DNA of 64,000 bases from Xestospongia bergquistia. Its lineage: Eukaryota; Porifera; Demospongiae; Haplosclerida; Petrosiidae. Positions 27,701 to 36,593 of this stretch are shown here, in pieces; the first letter of the stretch is position 1, and each line of letters begins with the position of its first letter. The position numbers were made by a program, and so were the translations under genes. Under the pieces are notes generated by a model. It had not been told where the DNA came from. It saw only the letters and a program-made list of their open reading frames with translations, and ran no database searches. The stretch lies in assembly GCA_963965975.1 (NCBI GenBank), contig OZ014414.1, forward strand, positions 5,865,501 through 5,929,500, given 5' to 3'.

Positions 27701-29009
27701 TGCAGCTCCTGTATCAACCAGGAAAGAGCATGTGTAACCATGAATTTGTACAAGAATATGAAATGTAACAGCAGGATTTACAGGTGATATGTGTAAAGTA
27801 CCTTGAGTTTGGGTCATGACATCTCCCTCAGACCGTGGACCCTTCGCTGGACTGAGGGTTTCTCGTTTCCCTGGAATGGTTTTTGTCGTGGACGCTATGT
27901 TGGGTGCCAAGGTGCAGGACAGCCCCTTGCCAAATGTCCTGGTTGCTGACAGTTAAAACAAATAATCGATCTAGATGGTGGGCTTGGCTGTTGTCGTCGA
28001 GGATGAGGAATGTTCACTTTTTTTTCAGCTTTGTAATCTTATCAGATAACTGCTCAATTAACAACATTAATTTCTCATCACTGGCGTTGTGAGTGACAGA
28101 ACTAGCCGGGAGGTCTTCGGCGTCATTTTTACCACGAGAGTTAACCATGTAAGACTCTAACTGCATTGTGGTAGTTACTGCTTCATCAAGTGTCTTCGGT
28201 GCTTTCTGTTTAACAGCAAATGAAATTTGAATATCTGTAATACTAGAGATGAACTGGGTAAGAGCAATTTGCTCTGTGGCTTTAGAATCCAAATCAGGGT
28301 AAGCCTTTGTAGAAAGTCGGCGGAGATCTTCAGCATAATCAGCCCAACTTTCAGAGATAGTACGCTTCCTTGTTGAAAACTCAGCTAGATATAGCTCACG
28401 CTTACTATCAGGCTCAAATTGGGCTTTCAGCACTAAGACAGCATTATCAAAACTGGACTTGTCTTCCTCGGATAGTCTTTGAAACACTGTTTGAGCCTGA
28501 CTTGTTAATCGGACTTTCAAGAAAGAAAGCTTCATAGCAACCTCCCAACCATTGACCTCTGCGGAGTTGTTAAAACGAATAATCCATTGATCCCAGCTTC
28601 CGTTTGAGTCACCTGAGAAGGAACAGGTAAAATAATAGGCTTTGGTGTTGCCATCTATAATACGAAATCCTGCTCACTGCGCCAATGTAACAAAATGACT
28701 TGATCAACAAGAACAACCCAAAAACTAATATAAGTATGAAATATATACACATATGAAAATATGCTAGAATATTCTGCAGGCTAATTATAACAAGTGTTTA
28801 ACTATCTATTGTCCATATGAATAGGTGCCTGATGTCTAATTATGTTCTAGAATGTTCTGTAGACTAATTACAATAAATGATAAATGTTAATACATTACAT
28901 TTATATAAACTCTGCTTTTAACATTATTGACTATGTAACTGCTTGTGACCATAAATTCATTCATATTCTAATTTTGTAGGTAGAAAAGTATGAGAGTGCT
29001 CATAAGTGA
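8548..29009 (+). CDS. death-domain Roco-like GTPase, nine visible exons
   Basis: Exons: 8548-8841, 10657-10701, 14762-15055, 15779-15826, 17076-17174, 19171-21222, 23312-23449, 23603-23874, 28980-29009 (TGA). All have AG/GT borders; junctions are phase 1 except the last, phase 0, and the joined frame stays open for about 1,090 residues. Exons 1 and 3 are both 294 bases and encode related death-fold modules (Trp-x-x-Ile-Gly; Gly-Pro-Ile-Val-Asn-Asn-Lys). Exon 6 carries a P-loop Gly-Ala-Pro-Gly-Thr-Gly-Lys-Ser-Ser, switch-like Asp-Thr-Gly-Gly-Gln, Gly-Thr-Phe-Phe-Asp-Lys where NKxD is expected, then a COR-like region. Exon 7 has Lys-Lys-Gln-Lys-Arg and an acidic stretch; exon 8 is a third death domain. 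Likely a cytosolic signalling scaffold/GTPase; the Roc-COR assignment is by motif. The start exon is not visible. Confidence 0.82.
9549..9740. repeat. imperfect tandem duplication, 103-base unit, two copies
   Basis: A segment beginning GTATACTTTTCAACTTGGGT at 9549 recurs at 9652 with scattered differences and again includes the GGTAGAAGAGGAA-type block. It lies in the first visible intron of the Roco-like gene. Confidence 0.7.
10045..10447. mobile_element. MITE with about 40-base inverted repeats, TA-flanked
   Basis: The left end CTGTAAATCCCTTTAT and the reverse complement of the right end agree at the tips and continue imperfectly for about 40 bases. TA flanks both ends (10043-10044 and 10448-10449), as expected for Tc1/mariner/pogo-type insertions. 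The interior (about 10140-10370) is distinctly more GC-rich than the intron and contains a 54-codon open frame. It sits in an intron of the Roco-like gene. Confidence 0.75.
10209..10373 (+). CDS. 54-residue open frame inside the MITE
   Basis: ATG at 10209 runs open to TAA at 10371. The peptide begins Met-Ser-Leu-Tyr-Arg-Trp-Phe, has Leu-Pro-Asp-Leu-Pro and ends in an Arg/Lys-rich tail (Arg-Arg-Lys-Arg-Pro-Arg-Gly-Arg). From memory this resembles the N-terminal leader that precedes a DNA-binding helix-turn-helix in sponge transposon proteins, so it may be a leftover first exon of the parent transposase. The alternative is chance in a GC-rich patch. Independent translation is doubtful. Confidence 0.35.
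   Translation: MSLYRWFSSASSKPYLPDLPKEETKETEHEVAKANTNVVEAMESQDRRKRPRGR
11946..12044 (+). other. exon-like segment of unknown origin
   Basis: A 99-base open segment follows CACACAG and ends at GTAAGT. It encodes a Lys/Gln-rich helix-like peptide. Its phase (0-0) does not fit the phase-1 exons of the surrounding gene, so it would not splice in without breaking the frame unless a second unseen exon compensates. Confidence 0.2.
12124..14275 (+). mobile_element. decayed BEL/Pao-type LTR retrotransposon
   Basis: Two related direct repeats flank the region: about 12124-12215 and 14128-14275, sharing GGTTGTGGTCACATGAATT-like and TTGAATATTCTT blocks; the left copy has lost about 50 bases. Between them, near 13230-13850, translated fragments in shifting frames read Arg-Leu-Phe-Arg-Val-Ser-Ala and then [17 protein letters not shown] with His and Cys pairs, the zinc-binding region before the BEL/Pao integrase. 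Stops and shifts are frequent and no reverse transcriptase core is left. It lies in intron 2 of the Roco-like gene in the sense direction. Confidence 0.6.
14494..14532. repeat. (ACTAT)n microsatellite
   Basis: Short run of ACTAT/ATACT units just upstream of the second death-fold exon. Confidence 0.85.
15107..15330. repeat. intronic repeat, copy A
   Basis: Segment following the second death-fold exon that resembles 21395-21640, which follows the large GTPase exon. Shared blocks include ATTCTTAGAATCAAATAGG and TTGCATGAAGACTT-like sequence. It is either an old dispersed element or a trace of internal gene duplication. Confidence 0.5.
18695..18724. repeat. (AT)n microsatellite
   Basis: A nearly pure AT dinucleotide run of about 28 bases in the intron before the GTPase exon. 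Confidence 0.9.
21395..21640. repeat. intronic repeat, copy B
   Basis: Diverged partner of 15107-15330; the best-conserved block is around ATTCTTAGAATCAAATAGG near 21536. The rest of this 2 kb intron (21223-23311) shows nothing else I recognise. Confidence 0.5.
24042..24254 (-). repeat. Gypsy 1 3' LTR
   Basis: 213 bases, TG...CA ends. It matches the other LTR closely, with differences mainly in the first 110 bases, while the remaining half is almost identical. Confidence 0.92.
24288..26336 (-). pseudogene. Gypsy 1 RNase H and integrase
   Basis: RNase H motifs (Asp-Thr-Asp-Ala-Ser, Thr-Asp-His-Ser-Ser-Leu) lie at 26336-25930. The integrase zinc-binding part at about 25530-25400 is frame-disrupted at its Cys pair. 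The integrase core, 25295-24780, is open and has the three acidic residues in the expected contexts: Met-Asp-Tyr-Phe-Thr, Ser-Asp-Gln-Gly and Ile-Glu-Arg-Tyr. A C-terminal tail continues in another frame to 24288. Strongly similar in layout to metazoan Gypsy pol. Confidence 0.82.
26340..27910 (-). pseudogene. Gypsy 1 protease and truncated reverse transcriptase
   Basis: Asp-Thr-Gly-Ala-Ala marks the retropepsin active site at about 27710. The connecting region has a stop near 27495. The reverse transcriptase begins normally (Asp-Tyr-Arg-Lys-Val-Asn, then [11 protein letters not shown] near 26585) but jumps straight to the Phe-Leu-Gly-His-Ile-Val-Ser segment of the thumb. The piece that should contain the Tyr-x-Asp-Asp catalytic motif is absent. 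The junction, near 26565, is a short GTTAAA repeat. This copy cannot encode an active polymerase. Confidence 0.8.
27897..28654 (-). pseudogene. Gypsy 1 gag with zinc knuckle
   Basis: Starts at ATG 28654, changes frame near 28630, then stays open to 28014 as a capsid-like region. The nucleocapsid CCHC finger (Cys-Phe-Asn-Cys, His, Cys; spacing CX2CX4HX4C) follows at about 27950-27910 in the -1 frame. The junction is an A run at 28025-28018 that contains A AAA AAG in the gag frame followed by TGA. This could be a frameshift signal or simply a length mutation in a homopolymer. A stop follows the finger near 27899. Confidence 0.7.
28686..28899 (-). repeat. Gypsy 1 5' LTR
   Basis: 214 bases, TG...CA ends; 5' LTR in element orientation. 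The primer-binding-like site is at about 28668-28685 on the minus strand. Confidence 0.92.
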
Positions 29010-29884
29010 TGTTATGTATATCAACTAGTACACTATAGTAAGTAAAATAGTTACCTTATGTACATGTTTTATGAATTTGTTCATGTAAAATTGTTTTGTT
29101 GAATTAATGACAATAACTTAGTAATTCGTGGATAATGTTTTTTCCATTTAATGATTGTATCTCACAAGAATCAATTCAAATACATGTACAGTAGTAGTGA
29201 CTAGAGGTATAAACTTCATTATATAATATACAAAATTGGTGTCTTTCCATACATGTTAAAGCACATTGAATGTTGTATTTAACAATACATTCATTTTATA
29301 CTGCCTTTGTTGGTTGCTGAAGAAAAATGAAGTTGTAATGGCTTTTGCTATTATTGGTATTAGTGACATCACCTGACACCTTATATCTCTTAAAACCTTG
29401 TCTATTTCTTGTATAAACCATCCTTAAATTAAGTGTATTATTTCCTGTTGTTGTATAGTTTTATATGGTTTTATGGTTCATTATTATATACTTTAAGAAG
29501 CTCTAAGAATTCTACAAAATTTGGTTTGTGTAAATAATTTTGATGGGAAGAGGGAAATAGAGAGACATGATCCAATATCTACTACTACATCAAGTCAATC
29601 ATGTGATACACACATTATTATAATTAATGTTATTACAGTTGACCACAAACAATATTTGTATAACTAGTGTATATTGAATAATACTACAATATATACACAT
29701 ATACTTGGATTATCACCATCAATCCTCGTACTATCACTACAACATATGTACGTGTACTTGGATTATCACTATCAATTCTTGTAATATCACTACAACATAT
29801 GTACATGTACAAGACTACATCTCTACGATACTTCACTGAACAATGATGATATTAAGACAATATGTACATCACTTATTTAAAATA
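29010..29884. other. intergenic, small tandem duplication at 29702-29807
   Basis: No gene seen. A 53-base unit starting TACTTGGATTATCAC occurs twice (29702 and 29755) with a few substitutions. Confidence 0.6.
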
Positions 29885-30370
29885 CTACAATATGGAAACT
29901 ATACTTATCAAGACAATATTGTTATATTGCTGTAATGTTAGTCCAGAAGGACAAGAAGCACCAGATTCACTTATGTTAAGATATCCAACTCTCATCCAGC
30001 CCCCCTTATCATCACAGTGACTACCCCCCATATCACAATAGACACTTATAATACAACCATTACTTAAAGTGATGTTGTAATAACCTGATATAGCAGCAGG
30101 GAAGGCTTGGAGCAAGGAACTACAAGAATCATATGTATATTTGCTACAAGATGTAGGTATTGTAGATGGACAGAATATTATCTTCACTCGATCATCTTTT
30201 TTCACAGTAAATGTCTTTCCACTGTTACTAGATATACAACAGTATTGTTTATAGAGTGAGGGAGGATGCTGAGTTAGTAAACCAGAAAAGTCAGCCATAC
30301 AAACAGAAGAGCTCTCACTAGCCACAATATATAGACCAGCAATTAGACAACAAAAAACAGTTTAGTCCAT
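29885..30370 (-). pseudogene. secreted cysteine-rich sponge protein, N-terminal part
   Basis: From ATG 30370 the frame reads Met-Asp, then TAA, then a hydrophobic signal-peptide-like segment (Val-Phe-Cys-Cys-Leu-Ile-Ala-Gly-Leu-Tyr) and a cysteine-rich region: Leu-Tyr-Lys-Gln-Tyr-Cys-Cys, Phe-Cys-Pro-Ser, a fibrinogen-like Val-Tyr-Cys-Asp-Met-Gly-Gly, Gly-Gly-Trp-Met-Arg-Val-Gly-Tyr-Leu, Cys-Pro-Ser-Gly-Leu. It then runs out without the expected second half. The same family supplies the C-terminal fragment at 41968-42559, and its first module recurs in the FReD gene at 62090-63124. The stop inside the signal peptide and the missing half suggest a dead fragment, unless another start exon is used. 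Confidence 0.6.
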
Positions 30371-30982
30371 AAGCGAGTGGTGAAGTATAAAATTATATTA
30401 TTTCTACAGTTATATAGCTTCCAATGTACTGCTAATTAACATTTTTGGAATATTTCGTAATTGCCAAGGCAACATCCTTCTAATGTAAACAATTATCTAT
30501 ACAAATATTTATATCATAGCACACATGTTCAGTACTATACTGATTAATTTGTTATTCAGCCATTGTTATTTTGATTAACATGTATCATTTCAAGTTGTTT
30601 GTTGCCTTAACTAACATTTCTGTCATGCGTGATTGCAAATGCAATGAATTATATTAAGAATTTGTATATATCCTTAGTTTTTTGATTAGTAATTACTATG
30701 GAACAACATTTTGTATAGTTCAATAAGTATGTTTAATTCTGGAAATGTATATAGTGATAGCCCTGCCTAACCATTAAAAATATTGTAACTTATGAAATTA
30801 GTTAGATGAACTGTCAATTTTATAATAACATAGACCACACATAATCATTTATCTAGTTTATGAGGACAGGTTGCAGCAGGTGCACTCACATTAAGCAAGA
30901 GTGCAGACGGGGAGGTGGGCGGGATGGACAAAGCCACCTCAACCCATATTTGAAGAAGTTTTCTATGCCCTTGCATATACTG
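30371..30982. other. intergenic, no gene seen
   Basis: AT-rich apart from a G-rich patch at 30905-30925. Nothing recognisable. Confidence 0.4.
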
Positions 30983-31090
30983 CACTGTTAAAAATGGGGT
31001 GTAAATATCGTATACCAGAGTGTAACTTATTCTTGGTTTAGGGGTGTAAATCTACCTTAGGGTGTAAAGTACAGCAGTTAGGTGTAAAAC
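30983..31090 (+). repeat. EnSpm-like left terminal region
   Basis: Begins CACTGTTAAAAATGGGG; several GTGTAAA motifs follow (31001, 31047, 31063, 31081). Matches the right end in inverted orientation at the tip and in the TAGGGGTGTAAATCT block. Confidence 0.75.
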
Positions 31091-31240
31091 ACATGCATTC
31101 ACCATAACAATTGGTCAATGATGATATGATTTACTCTGCCTTTTACTTTTCTAACTCATAAATCTTAATTATCATAAATTATTATTAATAATTTATTATT
31201 AATTCATTTATTAAAATTAATTATTATTAATTTATTAAAA

Positions 31241-34082
31241 TCATGATGTGAAATAATGTTTAGGAACTATACAGTGTATGACTGAATGACAAACAGGCAT
31301 TGTTCTAATATGATGTGGTTGGAATGAAAAAAGGTCATTGTATTTGACTGTGGATTTAACTGAGGACATTTGAACAACAAAACAATGATAGTGATAATTG
31401 AATTCTAATGTGTTTAAAACTTGCACTTCAAAATAAACTTCATTATAATCAATGACAAATATATTGAGCAGCTTCCCAAACACAGGATAATCTGTGTCCA
31501 TCTTCACCACCAAGGCACAAGACTTCTTGTACAATGTGCCGTCAATGGACACCCATACAACCCTGTAATAAAGAATCACAAAATAACCTTATAAGTACTT
31601 GATGCCAAATCAAGGCAGTTCTAAATTTACAACAACAAATATACCTAGTCTCATAGCCAAGTCACTTGTTAGGAAGGGAGGGACTTTAGTGATTGCATGT
31701 TTAAAATTATAATACTTTCAGGTAGAGTTATTCTCAGAAATTTGTTAGCGGAAATTAATTAAAACAAGGTACACATAGGTAGGAGATTCAAACAGTGTAA
31801 TCATAATAACCTTGTAATATCTCCTGAGCACTCAACTAACTCTGGTGGAGCAACCAAAGCAGACACAATGTCACCTAGATGAATGAGGTGAAAATGATAG
31901 CAAATGAGAAATTATGTATTCACCTGGACCAACATCCAATGTTCCAGAATGATACTCAAAATTATTCATCCTATGGTAGCACTGAAGTTTCTGATGACGC
32001 ATGGCCAGAGTGTATGGTAGATTGATGAAGTTACCAACACTTTGAGTGATTTTTTTGAAATAGGAATGTTTTGCTTCAAAACGCATTGTCCAGTGTTGTC
32101 TTAGTGGTCCAAATCTGTTAAAAATATAAAAATTGCATACATGTATATGTCTGTCTGAACTTGTTATTTGCATAAACTCACTCAAGAATCAACCTTGGCA
32201 TATGCACAATATAGTGTATTTTAGGAGTGATGGAGGCATTAGGATACAGTAGCTTGAACTGTTGATGGTGGTCAGAAATTAGTGTTGCTAGATTAGCTAC
32301 ATCATCTTCAGTGAGCTCTGGGGCCATTAGGATATCAACAATCTCCAATAAGTCCAAATAATTGATCCAAAATTCATCACCACTAGGAACCTTGTCCCCA
32401 ACCATCAATGGTAGAACCCTTCCTAGCAACCACATTTGTGCAGCTACAAAGTAGTAAAGTCAAAAAAATAAACATGATGTTGAAACCTTTGTTACCTTCT
32501 TGCTTCAGTTTGTGATCATTACTTCGTAGAGTAGATAAAGCAATAGTTGATGGTCGATTCTTCATCTCCATCAATCCTAGTTCAAAGCCAGTTATTTGTT
32601 GGTTTAGATACTCTAAAGAGTAGTAACCATCTTTGTCTATGTGTTGCTGAAGGAGTTCTTTTGTTTCATACTCAAGAATACATATAGAAGATTTTAATTA
32701 AATGAATAAGCAAGTATGCTTTTGTACCTTCAAGGACATCATGCATGACATCCTGTACAAGGGCTCCTGAACAAACTTTGAAGTACAGTAACTCATCCAA
32801 AATTGACCTCTGGTTGATCCCAAATTCCATAGATAGTTTGTCTCGGTCTCGTTGACTAGTTGCTTTGTCAAGTTCATCACAGTTAGTTTTGTGTTCATCA
32901 GGGTTACGTAATATAAGTTTGGATTCAGTGAATATTGACTGAATGTCAGACAAAATAAAATACAGCTATATTGCATAGAGGCGGAGATAGACTGTAAATT
33001 ATATTACAAGGATGAATGAATAACTTACCCAGCTTGTGGATAATACGTTTTGAACCTAGTGGGTTACATACCTCTAAATCATCATAATATAAAAATATCT
33101 GAAGAAAGTTTGAGTCTAATGCTAGGAGGGGATGTTTTGAAAACATAGTGGCATCACAATAGTCTCTAATAATTCCATCATCTGAATTATGGCCCATCTC
33201 AACCTAAAGATAAAATATTTAATAATGTGTTTTCTAAAAGTGTACATATTTACTTATGAACATACCATTCTCACAACATCAAGATTATAAAAGAGGGACT
33301 GAATGGTTTTCAATAAAGGAATATACATCATTTCTTCTCGCACTTCAGCATGTCTTCTCTTTTTTCCACTCCCTGTCCACTGTCTTTCGGTGCCAAGAAG
33401 AATTGGCTCTGGCTCCTTGTAAATAACATGAACATAAAGTTAGTACTGACCAATACAAATATCTTATTATAATACTTCTTACCACAAAATTCAACGACTC
33501 TTTGTAATATTTCAGCTGTGCATGCTGAGTTTCTAATCCCAAAAATGGATTAGTATAGAAAGAGTTAGCACTAAATAACTGGTCAAATCCCTGAAGCAGT
33601 GTGTGGTCAATACCAGAATTTGACAAGATCGATTTCAATTCATCATGCAGGTCCATGAGTATATTTTGAAAAAAACCAGTTACATCCTTAAGAATTTGTT
33701 CCATTGTGGACTGAGGTAGTTTGTACATCTCTTGGACTTTTAAAATCCATGTAGCAGCAGCCCTTTTCTTTGAATACAGAATGGATGAGGTCATCTCTGG
33801 GTCATTGAATGAGTCAGTTTCACAATTCAACCAATGATCAGGGTCATCCTGATCTTGAAAGGTAGAACATTGAATAACAGGCTCAGAATCCGTATGAAAA
33901 TCATACACATGATTTCTGTAAACTTCGAATTTTCTAAATTGTTTTCGACAACCACCGAGACAACAGGTGATACAAAATCCAGGTCTGTGTGCATGGACTT
34001 CTCGAACATGTTTAAGCAAGTACATGAGGCTTGGTACCATAAATGAACATAGTGGGCAAACTTTGATATTTCCGGGATCCAT
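31241..34082 (-). pseudogene. EnSpm-like transposase, internally deleted
   Basis: Exons from 5' to 3': 34082-33483 (ATG), 33415-33266, 33203-33029, about 32940-32728, about 32665-32496, 32443-32182, 32114-31924, 31874-31811, 31562-31241 (TGA). The N-terminus has paired C2H2-type fingers (Cys-Pro-Leu-Cys, His-x-x-x-x-His; Cys-Leu-Gly-Gly-Cys, His-x-x-x-x-His). Exon 4 carries Gln-Asp-Val-Met-His-Asp-Val-Leu-Glu-Gly; exon 7 has Trp-Thr-Met-Arg-Phe-Glu-Ala-Lys-His. Exons 1-3 and 6-9 join in frame, but exon 3 (phase 1) cannot join exon 4 in its open frame and about 100 residues expected there are missing; the exon 4/5 junction also mismatches. The catalytic middle is therefore probably lost. Confidence 0.78.
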
Positions 34083-34221
34083 GAGTTATCTGTTGAGAAC
34101 GGTTTATGATAACTGCCACCTGCCTTCTATTTTTCTAAACAGCATGGTGTTACGCATGCGCAAAACTTCAACCAGTTTTAGCACCTGCCTTAACAGCTGC
34201 ACTCAGTCTCTCTACTTTTCA
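34083..34221. promoter_or_regulatory. divergent promoter region of the EnSpm-like element
   Basis: The 139 bases between the two start codons must hold both 5' leaders and both promoters if the models are right. No clear TATA box is visible. Confidence 0.45.
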
Positions 34222-36078
34222 ATGGCGAGTTGCGTTGTATTGGAAGATTTGTCTGCTGATGAACTGTCTCTGTTCCTGTCATCCAAAGGAATCCCTCAGA
34301 AAGTTTTGGACAACTTTCAAAGCCATTCCATTGACGGAGAAACGTTTCTTTCTATGAGCGATGGACATCTCAAGGAAGTTGCTGAGAAAATACCCGATAG
34401 GGTCAAGTTGAAAAAGATTATAGACAGTACAATATCTGCTAAAAAGGTCAGTGATATATTTTGTCACTATGTTATCTAGTGTTGACTGTTGCCCATCTGT
34501 GCTTGATATAAAGTTTTTCTCTAAAGCAAATTATCATAACAATTATCATTGCTAGGAAAACAGAAGTCTTGACGTAAATGGCAGTCATTGTTCCTCAACT
34601 TTAAATGTCCCATCTCAAAATTGGCATCACACATTTGTGATACCCTCTGCTTTCTCTCTCCGGACAGAGGAAGCCTTAGCCACTGGTCAGATCACTAGAA
34701 GAGTGAGAACAGAGATCATCCAAGCTCTCTCAATGTCAATGATGATACATACAAGAACCCCTTCAAGTGATCAGTACAACACTGTGTGTCGTAAACTGAT
34801 TGAAACCTATCCAATACTTAAAGATGAAATTGGCTCTACTGGCTATGTAAGTGTGTGGTAATTTTTTTATTGTGAACTTGTTATGACTAAGAAATTGTTC
34901 ATTTCTTAGGGTTCTTGGAAAAAAAAGCTACGGGACCGATTCAAGTTTCTTCGTCGTCCATCTACTTATAAAACAGATTCTGTTAGTATTGAGCCATCTC
35001 CAAAACGTCAGAAGACCTCAAAACGTCTTGGAAGTGACACAAGTACATGTGTGGATGATCTAGATGATGTTATGCTGACAACAAAATTGGCTGAATTACA
35101 GCACGAGTGTTCTAAACGAAAAAAGGACCGTTCCCTTGCTACAATACAATCTTTGACCAGCAGCACATTTACTAGTAGACGGAAATGGATAACAAATGTT
35201 CAACCTCCAGTTGTAGAAATCCTCGAGCAATACCCATCATTGAAGATTCGGAAAGTAGTAAGTTATCTCTTAAAACAATTTAACATAGTAATTATTTTAC
35301 ACGTGTAAATTGCCTCTCTATTCCAGTTTAGGATGGAATTCAAAACTATTATTGGCTTAGATGAAAAGACTAGCATCCATTCACTCATGGAAAGTTGGCC
35401 AACATGGGAAAAAAGGATAATTGCTTATTCTCGATTGGAATTCAAGCATAGGCCAAAACTGAAACAGCTTCTCACCACTCTTGATGAGCAAAGTGAAGGA
35501 CTTGTGGATAAAGGTGCTTCACTATAATTCAAGTGAATACAATAACATGATTTTTTGTAATAGGTTTAGTAGCCTTTCAATTATTATCTGAATTGTTGAT
35601 TCCTAAAAGCCGCCATGAGAGGCTGGTACAGTTTGTGAAGGTAATGTTAACTTTAGGTAATTGTTATGTTTTTGGTTGTGATTTAACAATTTGACTCAGA
35701 GATTTCCTCAAAATTTTTTTTAATATTCATAAAAGTTCTTTAATTTCACTTTAGAATTCAGATGACTTGGCAGTCTTTTCTGCAAAAGTTCAGCTCAGTG
35801 CTCCATACATGATCGTATGCCATTCTGCTGAAGAGACCACTTTCCATATCATGGTAGAAGAAGAAGTCACATGTGAACTCAGTTCTTTTGAGAGTGCCTT
35901 GATCCACCTGGTTGGCTCTTACTTCCTTTATGATATAGCATACCCAAAGCCTGTCCAGTCGCTTTTATTAATGATCCAGCACTATGTATTTGGACTGGAA
36001 GACTCACAACAAGATACCCCTGCAGTTATTGAGATTGTTACATCTCTAAAGAAGATGGACAGTATACTTTATAATTAG
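34222..36078 (+). CDS. SAM-domain protein of the transposon (SAMD3-like)
   Basis: Six exons: 34222-34446, 34556-34846, 34910-35257, 35327-35513, 35564-35640, 35755-36078. All have GT/AG borders, phases agree, and the joined frame encodes 483 residues with no stop. Residues about 5-75 form a SAM domain (Leu-Ser-Ala-Asp-Glu-Leu, Ile-Asp-Gly-Glu-Thr-Phe-Leu, Asp-Arg-Val-Lys-Leu-Lys-Lys-Ile). Next comes a block ending Thr-Gly-Tyr-Gly-Ser-Trp-Lys-Lys-Lys-Leu-Arg, a basic Ser/Pro segment that could be a nuclear signal, and an alpha-rich C-terminal half. It resembles the SAMD3-like accessory proteins found beside transposases in fish and invertebrates, as I recall them. Role unknown; a protein-protein or DNA-complex adaptor is plausible. 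Confidence 0.85.
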
Positions 36079-36259
36079 ATAATGTATAGTTTATTAGTTT
36101 ATTATAGTTTAGTTTTATTATAGTTTATTTATATAATGTATAGTTTATTAGTTTATTACAGTTTATTTATTATAACAGGTATGTATTATATTGAGTGTTT
36201 TATATAATAATAAAATAATGTTACAGATTTCAATTTTAAAATAATTTTCCAATTTACAC

Positions 36260-36389
36260 TTGAAAGAGTTGCGATATACACCAATATGGTGTAAATATCA
36301 GTCTTAGATTTACACCCTAGGGGTAGAGTTTTTAAAGTGTATGGTGCACACCTATTTTGGTGTAAATGTACACCCTTGTTTTAACAGTG
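36260..36389 (-). repeat. EnSpm-like right terminal region
   Basis: Reverse complement of the left end at the tip, with TTTACACC repeats and AGATTTACACCCTAGGGG matching the left inner block. The spacing between blocks differs from the left end. Confidence 0.75.
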
Positions 36390-36593
36390 TGAGGATATGA
36401 AAGTAACAATAATAAAGCACATATAATATACAGGAAGATATGATAATATATGGTTGTACAAATGATCCTATTGCTGTAATATATTCATTTACTAAAAGCA
36501 AATTGTTGTTAAATTATAGAAGATCAAAGCACACAGAATGCTGTTAGAAATTTTCAAATCAACTTAATGAACCTGAATTGTACTGTCCACTAA

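Larger units (their letters stand above)
24042..28899 (-). mobile_element. Gypsy LTR retrotransposon, antisense in last intron
   Basis: Complete outline: LTRs at 24042-24254 and 28686-28899, each TGTAAC...TTACA, flanked by TTTA on both sides (24038-24041 and 28900-28903; five bases if the first T of the LTR is counted). Read on the minus strand, a primer-binding-like segment starting TTGGCGCAGTGAGC follows the 5' LTR and a purine run AAAGGAGGGAG precedes the 3' LTR. Inside are gag, protease, reverse transcriptase, RNase H and integrase, all damaged. The element lies between exon 8 and the 30-base last exon of the Roco-like gene. Confidence 0.93.
30983..36389. mobile_element. EnSpm/CACTA-like DNA transposon with two divergent genes
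   Basis: Ends are CACTGTTAAAA at 30983 and its complement at 36379-36389, with subterminal GGTGTAAAT-type repeats in opposite orientation on the two sides. The flanking dinucleotide TG on both sides fits a 2-base target duplication. Inside, a transposase gene runs leftward from 34082 and a SAM-domain gene rightward from 34222, sharing a 139-base divergent promoter region. CACTG/CACTA ends, short target duplication and the Met-His-Asp-Val-Leu-Glu-Gly transposase motif together support the EnSpm group. Confidence 0.85.

Noticed and set aside
33967..34479. 170-codon plus-strand frame overlapping the transposase start
   Set aside because: Its first half is antisense to the zinc-finger exon; only the part from the ATG at 34222 is coding as the SAM gene.
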